Positions 17,797 to 26,009 of a DNA stretch of 64,000 nucleotides are shown in pieces. A program made the position numbers and the translations under genes. The notes under the pieces were generated by a model. The model did not search any database. It was not told where the DNA came from and saw only the letters and a program-made list of their open reading frames with translations. The stretch is from Paucidesulfovibrio sp036541255. GTDB taxonomy: Bacteria; Desulfobacterota; Desulfovibrionia; Desulfovibrionales; Desulfovibrionaceae. Each line of letters starts with the position of its first letter. Within the stretch, counting starts at the first letter, position 1. The stretch covers positions 62,001-126,000 of the forward strand of contig JAZHDD010000063.1 in NCBI GenBank assembly GCA_036541255.1, in the 5' to 3' direction.

Positions 17797-19824
17797 TTAA
17801 AAGCGAAGGCCGACGCGGACCACGGCATGACGGCCCTGTGCATCCAGGGATGAGCCAGCCTCGGAATACTCTTCATCCAAGAGGTTGTTGAGGTTGAGAG
17901 AGAGGCTGTACTGTGCGGCGTCGCCCCATTGCATGCCCAGCGCCAGATTGTATGTCTGCCAGGCATTGTATTTCTCCACATCGCCGGACACGAGTTCCTT
18001 GCCCTGCGAGGCCAGGCGCGTGTACAGGTCCGCGTTGAACACGGCGTCCCCTGTGAACTCGTGCTCAAAGCGCACGCCCAGGCGTTCCGTGAATGATGGA
18101 TCGCCCGTCTGTTTGGTCGTATCAGTGTTGGCTTCGAATTCGCGTCGCAGCCAGGTGCCGCTCACATACGGCGTCAGCCCGAGGGACTCGAAGGTGTAGG
18201 CCGCACTAAGTTCGGCGCCGAAGCTTGTGGCCTTGTTGACGTTGTCGAACTGCTGCGAACCGCCGCCAATGTCAATGGTCGTGATGTAGTCGTCGGCGAG
18301 CATGTAAAACAACGCACCGTCCACATCCCAGGCACCGTCATTGAATCGGGCTCCGATCTCGTAGTTGTCCGAAGTTTCGGGTTTCAGGTTGGGATTGCCA
18401 AATGTAGGGTTGGCAGCCCCATGAGCCGTGCCGATGAACATTTGTTGCAGGCTTGGGTAGCGGTATCCTTGGGCATACTGCGCGCGCAGCCGCCAATCCT
18501 CGAATCCCGAATACACGAGGCCCAGGCTGATGACGGGTTTGTTCCCGCTGGATTTGCCGACGTCGAGCCCCGGGTCTTCCGAAGACTTCAATTCCGACCG
18601 GATCATTGTCTCGCGCAGACCAGCCGTCAGCACCCAGTCGTCCGCGAAGTTCCATTCATCCTGCAGGAACAGGGCGTATGTCTCCTGCTGAGCCTTGGTG
18701 GTGTAGGTGGTGTCGCTGCCCGGAGGAGGAAAGTTGACAGTCTTGCGTTCCTTGGCCTTGAGGTCGTCCACGACATACTCCAGGCCGGACACCAGATAGT
18801 GATCCTCGCCAAGTGTCCAATCGAACTGTGCGCTCAGGTTCGTGGTGTCCTGCCAGTTCTTGGTCCGCAATGCGATGGCGACCGGGCCCGGCGGGTCTAT
18901 GTCGTTGTGGAATTCCTTGAAGGTGTTTTGGTAAGCGGCATCCAGTCGTATTTTGCTCAGGTATTCGCCGATGGAAGTGACTTCAGCGAAAAGTGCGTAC
19001 TTGTCGCGAGACCATTCTGGAAGGTCCAGTTCGACAGTTGTTCCGTCACTGGTGGCCGTGGGAACGTTCTCGTTGCTCCAAAAGCTTTCCCAGCGTCCGC
19101 CGAAACGCAATTTGCCGATTTCCTTGTCCACGTAAGCCGAAAGGTTGCGTTTCAGATAAGAGGAGTCGGAAATCCGGCCTTGCGTGGCCCAGCGGTCATT
19201 CGCGTCGGTGTAGCTTCCTGATACACGGTAGTTGAAGCCCTCGGCCGAGCCGTAGACGGACAAGTATTGGATGAGGCCGTCCACGGAAGAATCGTACGTT
19301 TCCGCGACTTCGAGCTGGACAGGGCGTTCTCCGCCTTTCTTGGTGATGACGTTGATGACGCCGCCAATGGCTTCGGAACCGTACTGCACCGACGCGGGGC
19401 CCTTGATGACCTCGATGCGTTCGATGTCGTTGACGTCCATGAGCAGTGCGGCGCCGTCCATGGATTTTTGCTCGGATATCTTTTGTCCGTCCACGAGCAC
19501 CAGCACCCTGGAGGCGGATTCGCCGCGGATGGTGACGCGCTTGACTCCGGCCACGGATTGGTCGTGGATCTGGACTCCGGGTATGTCGCGCAGCAGGTCC
19601 GCCACTGTCGGGGCCGGGCTGCGTTCGATTTCCTCCTGCGTCACGACGCTGATGGTGCTTGCGGTTTCCTTAAGCTCTTTTTCCGTGCGTGTGGCCGAAA
19701 CCACGACCTGACCGGTTTTGATTTTGTTTACATCTTCCGCTTGTCCTGGTTCGGCAAAAAAGAAGCAGAAGAGAGCGACCAGAAGCGTTCCAGCCATGCG
19801 GTGTTTTTTGCGGCGCAGCAGCAT
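17797..19824 (-). CDS. TonB-dependent outer-membrane receptor, probably for heme
   Basis: This 675-residue receptor has a signal peptide (GTLLVALFCFFFAEPGQA), a TonB-box-like VVVSATRTEKEL, a plug domain (TVADLLRDIPGVQIHDQ, RVLVLVDGQKI, ERIEVIKGPASVQYGSEAI) and a 22-strand-type barrel ending in the outer-membrane C-terminal Phe (RVGLRF). The start at 19824 follows CGGAGAT. The gene begins two bases after hutW ends. BtuB/CirA-like receptors for other ligands look similar; heme is inferred from the hut genes around it. Confidence 0.88.
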   Translation of the reverse strand: MLLRRKKHRMAGTLLVALFCFFFAEPGQAEDVNKIKTGQVVVSATRTEKELKETASTISVVTQEEIERSPAPTVADLLRDIPGVQIHDQSVAGVKRVTIRGESASRVLVLVDGQKISEQKSMDGAALLMDVNDIERIEVIKGPASVQYGSEAIGGVINVITKKGGERPVQLEVAETYDSSVDGLIQYLSVYGSAEGFNYRVSGSYTDANDRWATQGRISDSSYLKRNLSAYVDKEIGKLRFGGRWESFWSNENVPTATSDGTTVELDLPEWSRDKYALFAEVTSIGEYLSKIRLDAAYQNTFKEFHNDIDPPGPVAIALRTKNWQDTTNLSAQFDWTLGEDHYLVSGLEYVVDDLKAKERKTVNFPPPGSDTTYTTKAQQETYALFLQDEWNFADDWVLTAGLRETMIRSELKSSEDPGLDVGKSSGNKPVISLGLVYSGFEDWRLRAQYAQGYRYPSLQQMFIGTAHGAANPTFGNPNLKPETSDNYEIGARFNDGAWDVDGALFYMLADDYITTIDIGGGSQQFDNVNKATSFGAELSAAYTFESLGLTPYVSGTWLRREFEANTDTTKQTGDPSFTERLGVRFEHEFTGDAVFNADLYTRLASQGKELVSGDVEKYNAWQTYNLALGMQWGDAAQYSLSLNLNNLLDEEYSEAGSSLDAQGRHAVVRVGLRF

Positions 19825-19826
19825 AG

Positions 19827-21239
19827 TTAGATCTCCGTTGCGTGGTTCGTGTGCCAATCAATAAGAGCCTGGGTTATGTTCACCTGCCAGAACTGACCCG
19901 CCAGGGTCAGCTCGACCCAATCGCCTTCGCGACGGAGCAACCCGGCGTGCATCCATTGGTTCAGGAGGGGGGAGTAAAGCGTGTCCACGGCCATGCCGGT
20001 TTCATGGGATGTGCGGTTCAGGTCCAGCACGCCGGATTCCAGCTGGCCGGTGAGCGAGCGGATCAGGGCGGCATTGGCCGGCGGTTCCATAAGCATGACA
20101 ACGGGTTTGCGGCCTTTGCTCCTCTGGGTCATATATTCTTCGAAGTTGGACTGTACGAAATAAAAATGACCTTGCAGCGATCCTCCGGCCCCGGCTCCAT
20201 ACGCGAGGCAATTGGCGCGGCTTTTCATGAGCGGGTTGTAAATGTTGCGTTCTCTTGTACTTCTGCCCCAGTGCGAGATGGAAAGCCTGCGCATGCGGCG
20301 GGAGTTCATGAATTCCACGCCTTGGCGGAACAGCTTGCTCTGCCCGGCGATGTCGGCGGCAGGGGCGACTTCACCGGCTTTGAGTGCCGCGTCCAGTTTT
20401 CCGCCGGGGAAAATATTGAGCTGATACAGGTCGCAGCCGTCGAGGCCCAGGGAGTCGAACATTTTAAGGTCATGTTCCCATTCCTCAGCGGTTTGTCCCG
20501 GCAGTCCGTAGATGAGATCGATGACCACTGCGGCATTGTCCAGGCGCATCAGATGCTCCAGGGCGTTGATGACTTCGCTCCGTTCGCAGATGCGGCCCAT
20601 GCTTTTGCGTATCCGCGTGTCAAAGGTCTGCACGCCGAGGGAAAAACGGTTTGCCCCGCCATCGATGCAGGCCTGCATTTTTTCCGGCCCGAAGCGGAAC
20701 ACCCTGCCTTCAACCGTTATTTCGCAATCGTTGGCCAAGGGCAGATGTTCGCGAATGCCGAGGAGCAACCGTCGCAAATCGTCGGCTTCAAGGGACGTGG
20801 GAGTGCCTCCACCAAGATACACGGCATGGATGGGTGCCGACTTTACGGCGGTGCGCTCTTTTTCTGCCTGGATTTCCGCCAGCACCGTATCTACGTAGGC
20901 GGCGCTACGTTCCTTTTTGTAAGGGGTGGAGTAGAATCCGCAATACAGACAATGCGTCTCGCAAAAAGGGATATGCACGTACACTGCGCTTTTGCCTGTA
21001 CGCTTCGCGTCCAGGAGCCGCTGGAAGGTTGCATCAATGTCTTCGCTGGACAGGGCGTTGCCGGACATGCCCGCATGGACAGCGGTCTTTCGTTCAAAGG
21101 CCTGACTCAACGGGTCACCGTCCTCGCGGGCATAATACTGTGCCGCGTCCTGTTGGCTGGCGCTGGATCGGATCAGGCTGAGCTTGCCTATTTCGTTCGG
21201 GGGGTGACTGGTTGTTTTTGAAGGGGTCCTTGCCGTCAT
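19827..21239 (-). CDS. hutW: Anaerobic heme-degrading radical SAM methyltransferase (HutW/ChuW)
   Basis: This 470-residue HemN-like radical SAM enzyme has the cluster motif HIPFCETHCLYCGF (C-x3-C-x2-C, residues about 98-105), YLGGGTPTSL, RFSLGVQTFD and DLIYGLPGQTAEEW. ChuW/HutW proteins open heme without oxygen by methyl transfer, releasing iron. Within the HemN superfamily the context (HutX, receptor, TonB, flavodoxin) favours HutW over coproporphyrinogen dehydrogenase. MTARTPSK at 21239 is preceded by GAGGAG. It is the first gene of the operon and lies behind a Fur-type box. Confidence 0.87.
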   Translation of the reverse strand: MTARTPSKTTSHPPNEIGKLSLIRSSASQQDAAQYYAREDGDPLSQAFERKTAVHAGMSGNALSSEDIDATFQRLLDAKRTGKSAVYVHIPFCETHCLYCGFYSTPYKKERSAAYVDTVLAEIQAEKERTAVKSAPIHAVYLGGGTPTSLEADDLRRLLLGIREHLPLANDCEITVEGRVFRFGPEKMQACIDGGANRFSLGVQTFDTRIRKSMGRICERSEVINALEHLMRLDNAAVVIDLIYGLPGQTAEEWEHDLKMFDSLGLDGCDLYQLNIFPGGKLDAALKAGEVAPAADIAGQSKLFRQGVEFMNSRRMRRLSISHWGRSTRERNIYNPLMKSRANCLAYGAGAGGSLQGHFYFVQSNFEEYMTQRSKGRKPVVMLMEPPANAALIRSLTGQLESGVLDLNRTSHETGMAVDTLYSPLLNQWMHAGLLRREGDWVELTLAGQFWQVNITQALIDWHTNHATEI

Positions 21240-21292
21240 CACATTCTCCTCAGGCCTGGAAGGCGCGTTGTTTTCTGGGTCTATAATGATTT

Positions 21293-21307
21293 TGAAAGTC
21301 ATTTTCA
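21293..21307. promoter_or_regulatory. Fur-type box upstream of the heme operon
   Basis: TGAAAGTCATTTTCA is a 7-1-7 inverted repeat with one mismatch, matching the core of Fur boxes. An additional ATAATGATTT lies just to its left (21283-21292), extending the similarity. It lies 54 bases upstream of hutW, where bound Fur-Fe would block transcription, so iron repression of the whole operon is inferred. Confidence 0.65.
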
Positions 21308-21342
21308 ATCAAAAGATGCAAATTTCTTTGACTCAGGCCTGC

Positions 21343-22002
21343 CTATTCCAGCGGCAAGGCAAGAGCCCTGCGGACTGACGCAACGATTGTGTCCGCTATG
21401 AGCGTTGTTTTTTCCGCGTCCAACGTTTGTCCGTCAAGCCAGGGCATCAGCAGGACGCGGCCGCGGAAAAACGTCATGCATTGCGCCATGATGGCCTGTC
21501 CGAGAATGGCGCTCGCGAGGGATTCCTTTTCCTGGTCCAGGGCTGCGGCGGCAAGTCGGGAAGCGACCCTGTGGAAGGGTTCCAATACGTCGCTGAAGAG
21601 GCGCTGGTAGAATTGCTCCGGCGAAACAAGGTCTTCGTTGAGCAGGACGGCAAGGAACCTTCCCCCCTCCTTGCCGGTAACCGCTTCTATCATGCCTCTC
21701 ACGAGGCTGTCGGCGACGCGCCCCAGGCCTCTCTTGTCGGGCTCGTGGTCGAGCTGGGAAGATGCGTGGTCCATGATGGGCCGCATGATCTCTTTCCACT
21801 GGGTAAGGCAATGCTGGAAAATTGCTTCACAAAGACCGTCGCGACTGCCGAAGTGGTAGTTGACCATGGCGTGGTTTACTCCAGCTTCCCGCGCGAGTCT
21901 TCGATTGCTGACCTCGTGACCGTTCAGTTCGCCGAAAAGGCGTGTTCCGGCTTCGATGAGGTTGGTCTTGGTTTGCGAACCGTCCTGTTGGTTCATCTGC
22001 AT
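21343..22002 (-). CDS. TetR family regulator
   Basis: This 219-residue regulator has an N-terminal helix-turn-helix (TKTNLIEAGTRLFGE, NRRLAREAGVNHAMVNYHFG at about 34-53) and a CecR/DUF1956-like all-helical ligand domain. The start follows AAAGGAG. It is upstream of and co-directional with the heme operon, with about 100 bases between them that include the Fur-type box. It may be read through into the operon. Its own upstream region carries a tandem palindrome, so autoregulation is likely; the ligand is unknown. Confidence 0.85.
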   Translation of the reverse strand: MQMNQQDGSQTKTNLIEAGTRLFGELNGHEVSNRRLAREAGVNHAMVNYHFGSRDGLCEAIFQHCLTQWKEIMRPIMDHASSQLDHEPDKRGLGRVADSLVRGMIEAVTGKEGGRFLAVLLNEDLVSPEQFYQRLFSDVLEPFHRVASRLAAAALDQEKESLASAILGQAIMAQCMTFFRGRVLLMPWLDGQTLDAEKTTLIADTIVASVRRALALPLE

Positions 22003-22058
22003 CGCCTATCTCCTTTGCGAGGTTCGCAGTGGGTATACTCGGCAGGATATGGTCTGTC

Positions 22059-22083
22059 AACCACGCGGTTAAACCCTGTGGTT
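22059..22083. promoter_or_regulatory. Tandem palindromic operator upstream of the TetR gene
   Basis: Two copies of AACC-N4-GGTT lie side by side (AACCACGCGGTT at 22059-22070 and AACCCTGTGGTT at 22072-22083), centres 13 bases apart. The first begins 57 bases upstream of the regulator's start. The outer half sites also form AACCAC...GTGGTT. This is a typical TetR-dimer-pair geometry; autoregulation is inferred. Confidence 0.6.
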
Positions 22084-22440
22084 AATTATCCCCATTTTTT
22101 GGGTTTGAGGGATGAAAGTTGCTGTTACAATAGGACGTTTCTCTGCCTCCTCGTCATTTCGGCAACGGATCATTTCCTTCGTGGAAATCGTCGATACTGT
22201 CGTTTCGATATCGTTACTTTGCTGCGCAGGGCATGCGTACATTGCTTTAAATAAGATGGGAGCAGGAAGACATTCTCGGGAAGGCTTGTTTGAAAGATTT
22301 GGTAGGGGGAGACTGGGGGATAGGTTGGGCGTGGCGGTATTCCGTTTAACTATTTTATTTTTTTTGAGATATTTTTTTAATAGAAGGTGCATTGTCTGTC
22401 TGCTTTTTTTTGACGTTCGGCTAGGGAATTATCCCGAAAA
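22084..22440. other. Intergenic region without recognised features
   Basis: About 360 A+T-rich bases lie between the TetR operator and the end of the radical SAM maturase gene. Open frames exist on both strands but lack a ribosome site and any protein-like composition. No terminator hairpin was recognised with confidence. Confidence 0.3.
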
Positions 22441-23850
22441 TCAAAGCATAAAAAACTCATGCATGTATGCAAATGCTTCAGGGTTTCTTTCCATTATGCT
22501 GTTATACAGTATGAATGAATCGCATATACTTTTTCGTATTGCCTCGCATCGAGTTTCTTTTTTCTTGATGTCAAAGCATTCATTGTCAGCAGCGTGCACG
22601 TAACAGAGTGGGCAATAGCGTGCTGCCCAGCAATTGCGGCATGCTTTCGAAGAAATATGAGCATAATTCTCAATAATGTTGTGAATTAATCGAGCGCTTA
22701 CTCCATCATATACAGAGCCGACAGGCATGCTGCCGTTGATCCTTTCACAGATGTGCAGGCGACCATCCACGTCAACATAAATACGACGGAGTGCTGGTAA
22801 ACAGGCTCCGTTGAGAGGAATGATTCCATTTCCAGTATCGAATATTTTTCTGCGATGAATTTTGAACATCTCTGTGTCGAACAACGACGATTCAACCGTC
22901 AATTTAGAGCGGTTTTCCTGAACATGCGCATGAAAATATTGTGTCCGCATTCGTTCTATTTCTTTGGTTTTGTTTGCCTCAATGGACGGACTGCACTCCA
23001 CGGCGTCCGTGTCCTGCGTGTTGACGAAGGAAAGCGAGATTGCCAAGGAATCCTCAAATAAGTCCCTGTTGTTGAGTATGAGTTCTTCATAGGGGCGTAA
23101 ATCGTAGGGAGGTGTTGCCACCATGTGCACTCTGACGGATTTCTTGAACCACTCAGGGTGATCTGCAGCGGCCTTCCGAAGATTGTCCAAAATCAACGAG
23201 AAGGTTGGAGTGCCTGAGCGAAGTCTTCGGTTTCGATCGTGAGTTTCCTGTATGCCGTCGATGCTGACCAGGAGGTTCACCTTGTTGCAGGCAAGCCAAT
23301 CAACGACTGCGCCGCGCAACAAGGTGCCGTTGGTTGTCAGATTTACATCAATAGAGTCCACCTTCTTGAGGGCGTATTCGAGAATCTTTTCCATAAAAGC
23401 AGGGACCAGCAGCGGTTCACCTCCAAAGAAACCGAGTGTGGGTTTTGGGGCCCGGGGAAGATAGTAATCAAGTGCGCGCCGGGCCACGTCAAGGCTCATG
23501 GTCCTGTCGCTATGCGTGCGGGTATACGTGTAATTTCCGCCATACGTGCAATAGGAACAACGCATGTTGCATTTCTCAGAAACACACAGGATCAATGATC
23601 CAAGATCGTGTTCAAGCTTGTTTTGTAGGGCGGCATAAGAAGGCAGGATGAATTGTTCTGCTTGTTGTACTGTAAAAATGCCGTCAGCAAGGACAGCAGA
23701 AATATCCTTCCTGGTGAGGACGGATATTTCTCTCTGGACGAAATTGTCCCATATTTCTTGATCTACAGTAAAAAAGTCGTTTGTCCCTAAATCGTATACG
23801 TATCTCCTGTCATCGGTGCGGAAGGGGAAAACCAATGGGAACTGATCCAT
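22441..23850 (-). CDS. Radical SAM/SPASM peptide maturase
   Basis: This 469-residue enzyme has an N-terminal domain (about 1-80, VYDLGTNDFFTVDQEIW) resembling the peptide-binding region of RiPP maturases. A radical SAM core follows, with CNMRCSYC (C-x3-C-x2-C, about 93-100), LGFFGGEPLL and VNLTTNGTLL. The C-terminal SPASM region has a Cys before RRIYVDVDGRLHICERI, then CRNCWAARYCPLC and a last Cys in TRCEAI, enough for two auxiliary iron-sulfur clusters. SPASM maturases of this build form thioether or carbon-carbon links in peptides. The 72-residue Cys peptide encoded 53 bases upstream is the obvious substrate. No exporter or protease is adjacent. Confidence 0.87.
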   Translation of the reverse strand: MDQFPLVFPFRTDDRRYVYDLGTNDFFTVDQEIWDNFVQREISVLTRKDISAVLADGIFTVQQAEQFILPSYAALQNKLEHDLGSLILCVSEKCNMRCSYCTYGGNYTYTRTHSDRTMSLDVARRALDYYLPRAPKPTLGFFGGEPLLVPAFMEKILEYALKKVDSIDVNLTTNGTLLRGAVVDWLACNKVNLLVSIDGIQETHDRNRRLRSGTPTFSLILDNLRKAAADHPEWFKKSVRVHMVATPPYDLRPYEELILNNRDLFEDSLAISLSFVNTQDTDAVECSPSIEANKTKEIERMRTQYFHAHVQENRSKLTVESSLFDTEMFKIHRRKIFDTGNGIIPLNGACLPALRRIYVDVDGRLHICERINGSMPVGSVYDGVSARLIHNIIENYAHISSKACRNCWAARYCPLCYVHAADNECFDIKKKETRCEAIRKSICDSFILYNSIMERNPEAFAYMHEFFML

Positions 23851-23903
23851 GTTGCACCAGATGCTCCCTGTTGCGTAACGGCGGGAAACCGTTTGGCTTG
23901 TGC

Positions 23904-24122
23904 CTATTTCTCAGTCGTCAGCAAAGAAGCCGATGAGGCGGGAGTGCAGAGACAGCCGCAGGACGCATGGTGAATTTCGTCGAATCGGTCGGCAATTTTA
24001 AGGTTTGCCAGCTTGTCGGACTTGCTGGGCGTGGGGAGGGTCGGAAAGGAGAGTTCGCTCATGCCCTGTGCGGTTTTGACCTGAATTTTGCGAATACCAC
24101 CATGATTTGCGCTCTTAACCAT
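23904..24122 (-). CDS. Probable RiPP precursor peptide (Cys-x-Cys-x-Cys core)
   Basis: A 72-residue peptide starting at ATG 24122 behind AGGAGG with six-base spacing. Residues 1-50 form a basic and then amphipathic leader (KIQVKTAQGMSELSFPTLP, LANLKIADRFDEI). The C-terminal end, from about residue 51, is HHASCGCLCTPASSASLL plus TTEK. Three closely spaced cysteines followed by a Ser/Thr/Ala-rich arm is the layout of hairpin sactipeptide cores, in which Cys sulfur links to alpha carbons downstream. The maturase follows directly. The class is inferred and I recognise no named family. Confidence 0.72.
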   Translation of the reverse strand: MVKSANHGGIRKIQVKTAQGMSELSFPTLPTPSKSDKLANLKIADRFDEIHHASCGCLCTPASSASLLTTEK

Positions 24123-24149
24123 GTGTAGCCTCCTAGGTGTTTCATTGAT

Positions 24150-24179
24150 TCTATATTGAAGCGTATGGAATTTTGTCAA
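24150..24179 (-). promoter_or_regulatory. Sigma-70-type promoter for the precursor peptide
   Basis: Reading the minus strand, TTGACA (24179-24174) is a perfect -35 box and TATAGA (24155-24150) a good -10 box with an 18-base spacer. Transcription would begin about 20 bases before the peptide's ATG, leaving room for the AGGAGG site only. Confidence 0.65.
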
Positions 24180-24477
24180 GCATTCTTCGTCTGGTTGTAT
24201 AAATATAACTCCCATGTGAGTGTTGACGGCCTTGATGGAGCTAACCAATAGAGCATGCATATTTGTTTTTCGGCAACGTTTCGGGTGGCACGGTGCCCTC
24301 AACCTGCCGTGAGTACTTGTTTTTTTGACAATCGGTTGTGGGAGTTTTGGGATAGAAGTGAATGATCACGTTGGGAAAAAGATTTGTTGTCCTATTGTCC
24401 GAACTCCGTTTTGGAGGTCCCTCCGGGTTTGCCGCGTGAAAGAAGTTGAGCCAAGTGGAATTCAGGGAGGGCACTAT
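24180..24477. other. Intergenic region without recognised features
   Basis: About 300 bases lie upstream of the precursor-peptide promoter. No convincing gene, repeat or hairpin was seen apart from the weak open frame that begins at 24478. Confidence 0.3.
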
Positions 24478-24736
24478 GGGGGATATCGATCCTTATGCGT
24501 GGATTCTTGGCATTGACTATCCTCGGTGCTTGGACGGCGTGGGGCTTCAGACCGAGGCGTACCGTGTTGACATCCGACTGGCCAACGAGCCTTGGACATT
24601 GTCAGATTTTGTGTTTCCCCAGGACATCCATATTGCTGCGGAGAAACAGAGGTGGTCCGCGCAGCAAGGTGGACCTGGAAAAAAGACCCGAAGTCCAACG
24701 GCTCCCACGGCTAGAAGCTGTAACGCAGGGCCATGA
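24478..24736 (+). CDS. Doubtful small hypothetical protein
   Basis: An 85-residue open frame begins with ATG 24478 behind a good GGGAGGG site. The first half looks protein-like (MGDIDPYAWILGIDYPRCLD), the second half does not. It overlaps the 3' end of the convergent outer-membrane protein gene by 26 bases. I recognise no family. It may be a remnant or chance frame. Confidence 0.25.
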
Positions 24737-26009
24737 AGACATTGGTGTCGTCCTGGTGTTGTCCGAAGGTGGTATGTTCTCGCTCACCCCAAAAGATATT
24801 GGCACCGATTTCCTGGGTGAGGTGGTCGGTATATTTGTAAGTGATCTTGGGCCGGAGGTACGCATCCAGGTCCGATGGGGAATAGTATCCTTCCAACGAC
24901 AAGTCGAGATCCTGGTTCATGAGCAGCCAGGTTAGCTGGAGCGTGGCCACATGCCGCCAATTGTCCCGCGCGTATTCGTCCTCCGTGTCCTTGCGGTAGT
25001 GGTCATAATCCAGAATCTGCTCTACATAATATTGCATGCTGCCCGTGAGGTTTTTCGCGATTTCCTGAGTGTATCCTGCGAGATAGCGCATTTCTGAATT
25101 GTTGATCAGGGGGTCGTTGCCGTCCGGGTCTTCCCAGGAATGGTAGTATCCGATTTCCAGGTTGCCGATGCCTGGCCCCAATGGCCCGCGTACGCTTCCG
25201 CCATACACGTCGAGGCCGGGGAACAGCCCTTTGCCGGACTCATCCTGCCCCCCCGGGCATTTCCATAATCCCCAATAACCGTAAAGGGCCACCTCGTAAG
25301 CGCCCACGGTCCGATAGGCGCGAACCGCCAGCTCGTCGTCCTCAAACCAGTTGTCGGGCTGGTCATATTCCAATTGTAATTCGTTGCCGGCCAGGGCTCG
25401 GGTATTGCCGTCCCAATAGGAGACATACTCGCCGGTGATGAAGCGGTCGGCGGCGAAGCGTGGCGTGTATACCATATCCAGATTCAGGAGTTCGAAGAAA
25501 CCGCTCACCTTGACGCTGTCCGAGGGAGCCTTGAGATATTCCGCATCCCGACCGATGTAAAAGGACTGCCAGTCCTTGGGAAAGAGGTCGTTGATGAAGA
25601 CCAGGTCGCCGGTACCCCAGGTCAAGATTTGACGTCCCACCTTCAGGTCGAGCTCATCCAGAGGCCGGGTGATCATCCAAGCTTCCCGCGTGTCGTAGAT
25701 CACCTCTTCCTGTACGCCGTCATACCACACGTCGCCCTTGTATTTGAATCGCGCCCAATCCGTACTTGTGGAGAGTTCCCCCTGTACCCGGGTTTCAAGC
25801 ACGGAGGCCTCCTCCTCATGGGCGTTGTCTTGGGTGTGACACCCGACTCTGGTTTCCACGAACCCTTGGAATTGCAACGGGCTGAACTGGTCCCAAAAGG
25901 ATTCGGCTCTGCACACACGGGCCCCGGGGCCGGCCCAAACGGCCAGGATCAGGCAGGCCGTCATGGCCCATCGGATCCCGGCCTGGAGGAAGCATGTGCC
26001 TCCGTTCAC
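24711..26009 (-). CDS. Outer-membrane beta-barrel protein (DUF1302-like)
   Basis: This 432-residue protein has a signal peptide (MTACLILAVWAGPGARVCRA) and alternating aromatic beta-strands typical of a barrel, such as WITRP-type girdle residues, LDLKVGRQILTWGTGD and YLAGYTQEI. It ends in the outer-membrane assembly signal ALRYSF. The GTG start at 26009 lies seven bases after AAGGAGG and overlaps the preceding gene's stop. It is the third gene of an RND exporter/LolA-like/barrel operon, a set commonly seen together, so an outer-membrane route for the RND substrate is inferred. Confidence 0.78.
   Translation of the reverse strand: MNGGTCFLQAGIRWAMTACLILAVWAGPGARVCRAESFWDQFSPLQFQGFVETRVGCHTQDNAHEEEASVLETRVQGELSTSTDWARFKYKGDVWYDGVQEEVIYDTREAWMITRPLDELDLKVGRQILTWGTGDLVFINDLFPKDWQSFYIGRDAEYLKAPSDSVKVSGFFELLNLDMVYTPRFAADRFITGEYVSYWDGNTRALAGNELQLEYDQPDNWFEDDELAVRAYRTVGAYEVALYGYWGLWKCPGGQDESGKGLFPGLDVYGGSVRGPLGPGIGNLEIGYYHSWEDPDGNDPLINNSEMRYLAGYTQEIAKNLTGSMQYYVEQILDYDHYRKDTEDEYARDNWRHVATLQLTWLLMNQDLDLSLEGYYSPSDLDAYLRPKITYKYTDHLTQEIGANIFWGEREHTTFGQHQDDTNVFMALRYSF

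Noticed and set aside
19842..21221. Long open frame of 459 codons on the plus strand, opposite hutW
   Set aside because: It is antisense to hutW, which has a radical SAM motif, correct spacing and family similarity. The opposite frame has no recognisable domains and arises from codon bias.
22112..22603. Possible small gene on the plus strand between tetR and the maturase
   Set aside because: No ribosome site, low-quality composition and overlap with the antisense end of the maturase gene.
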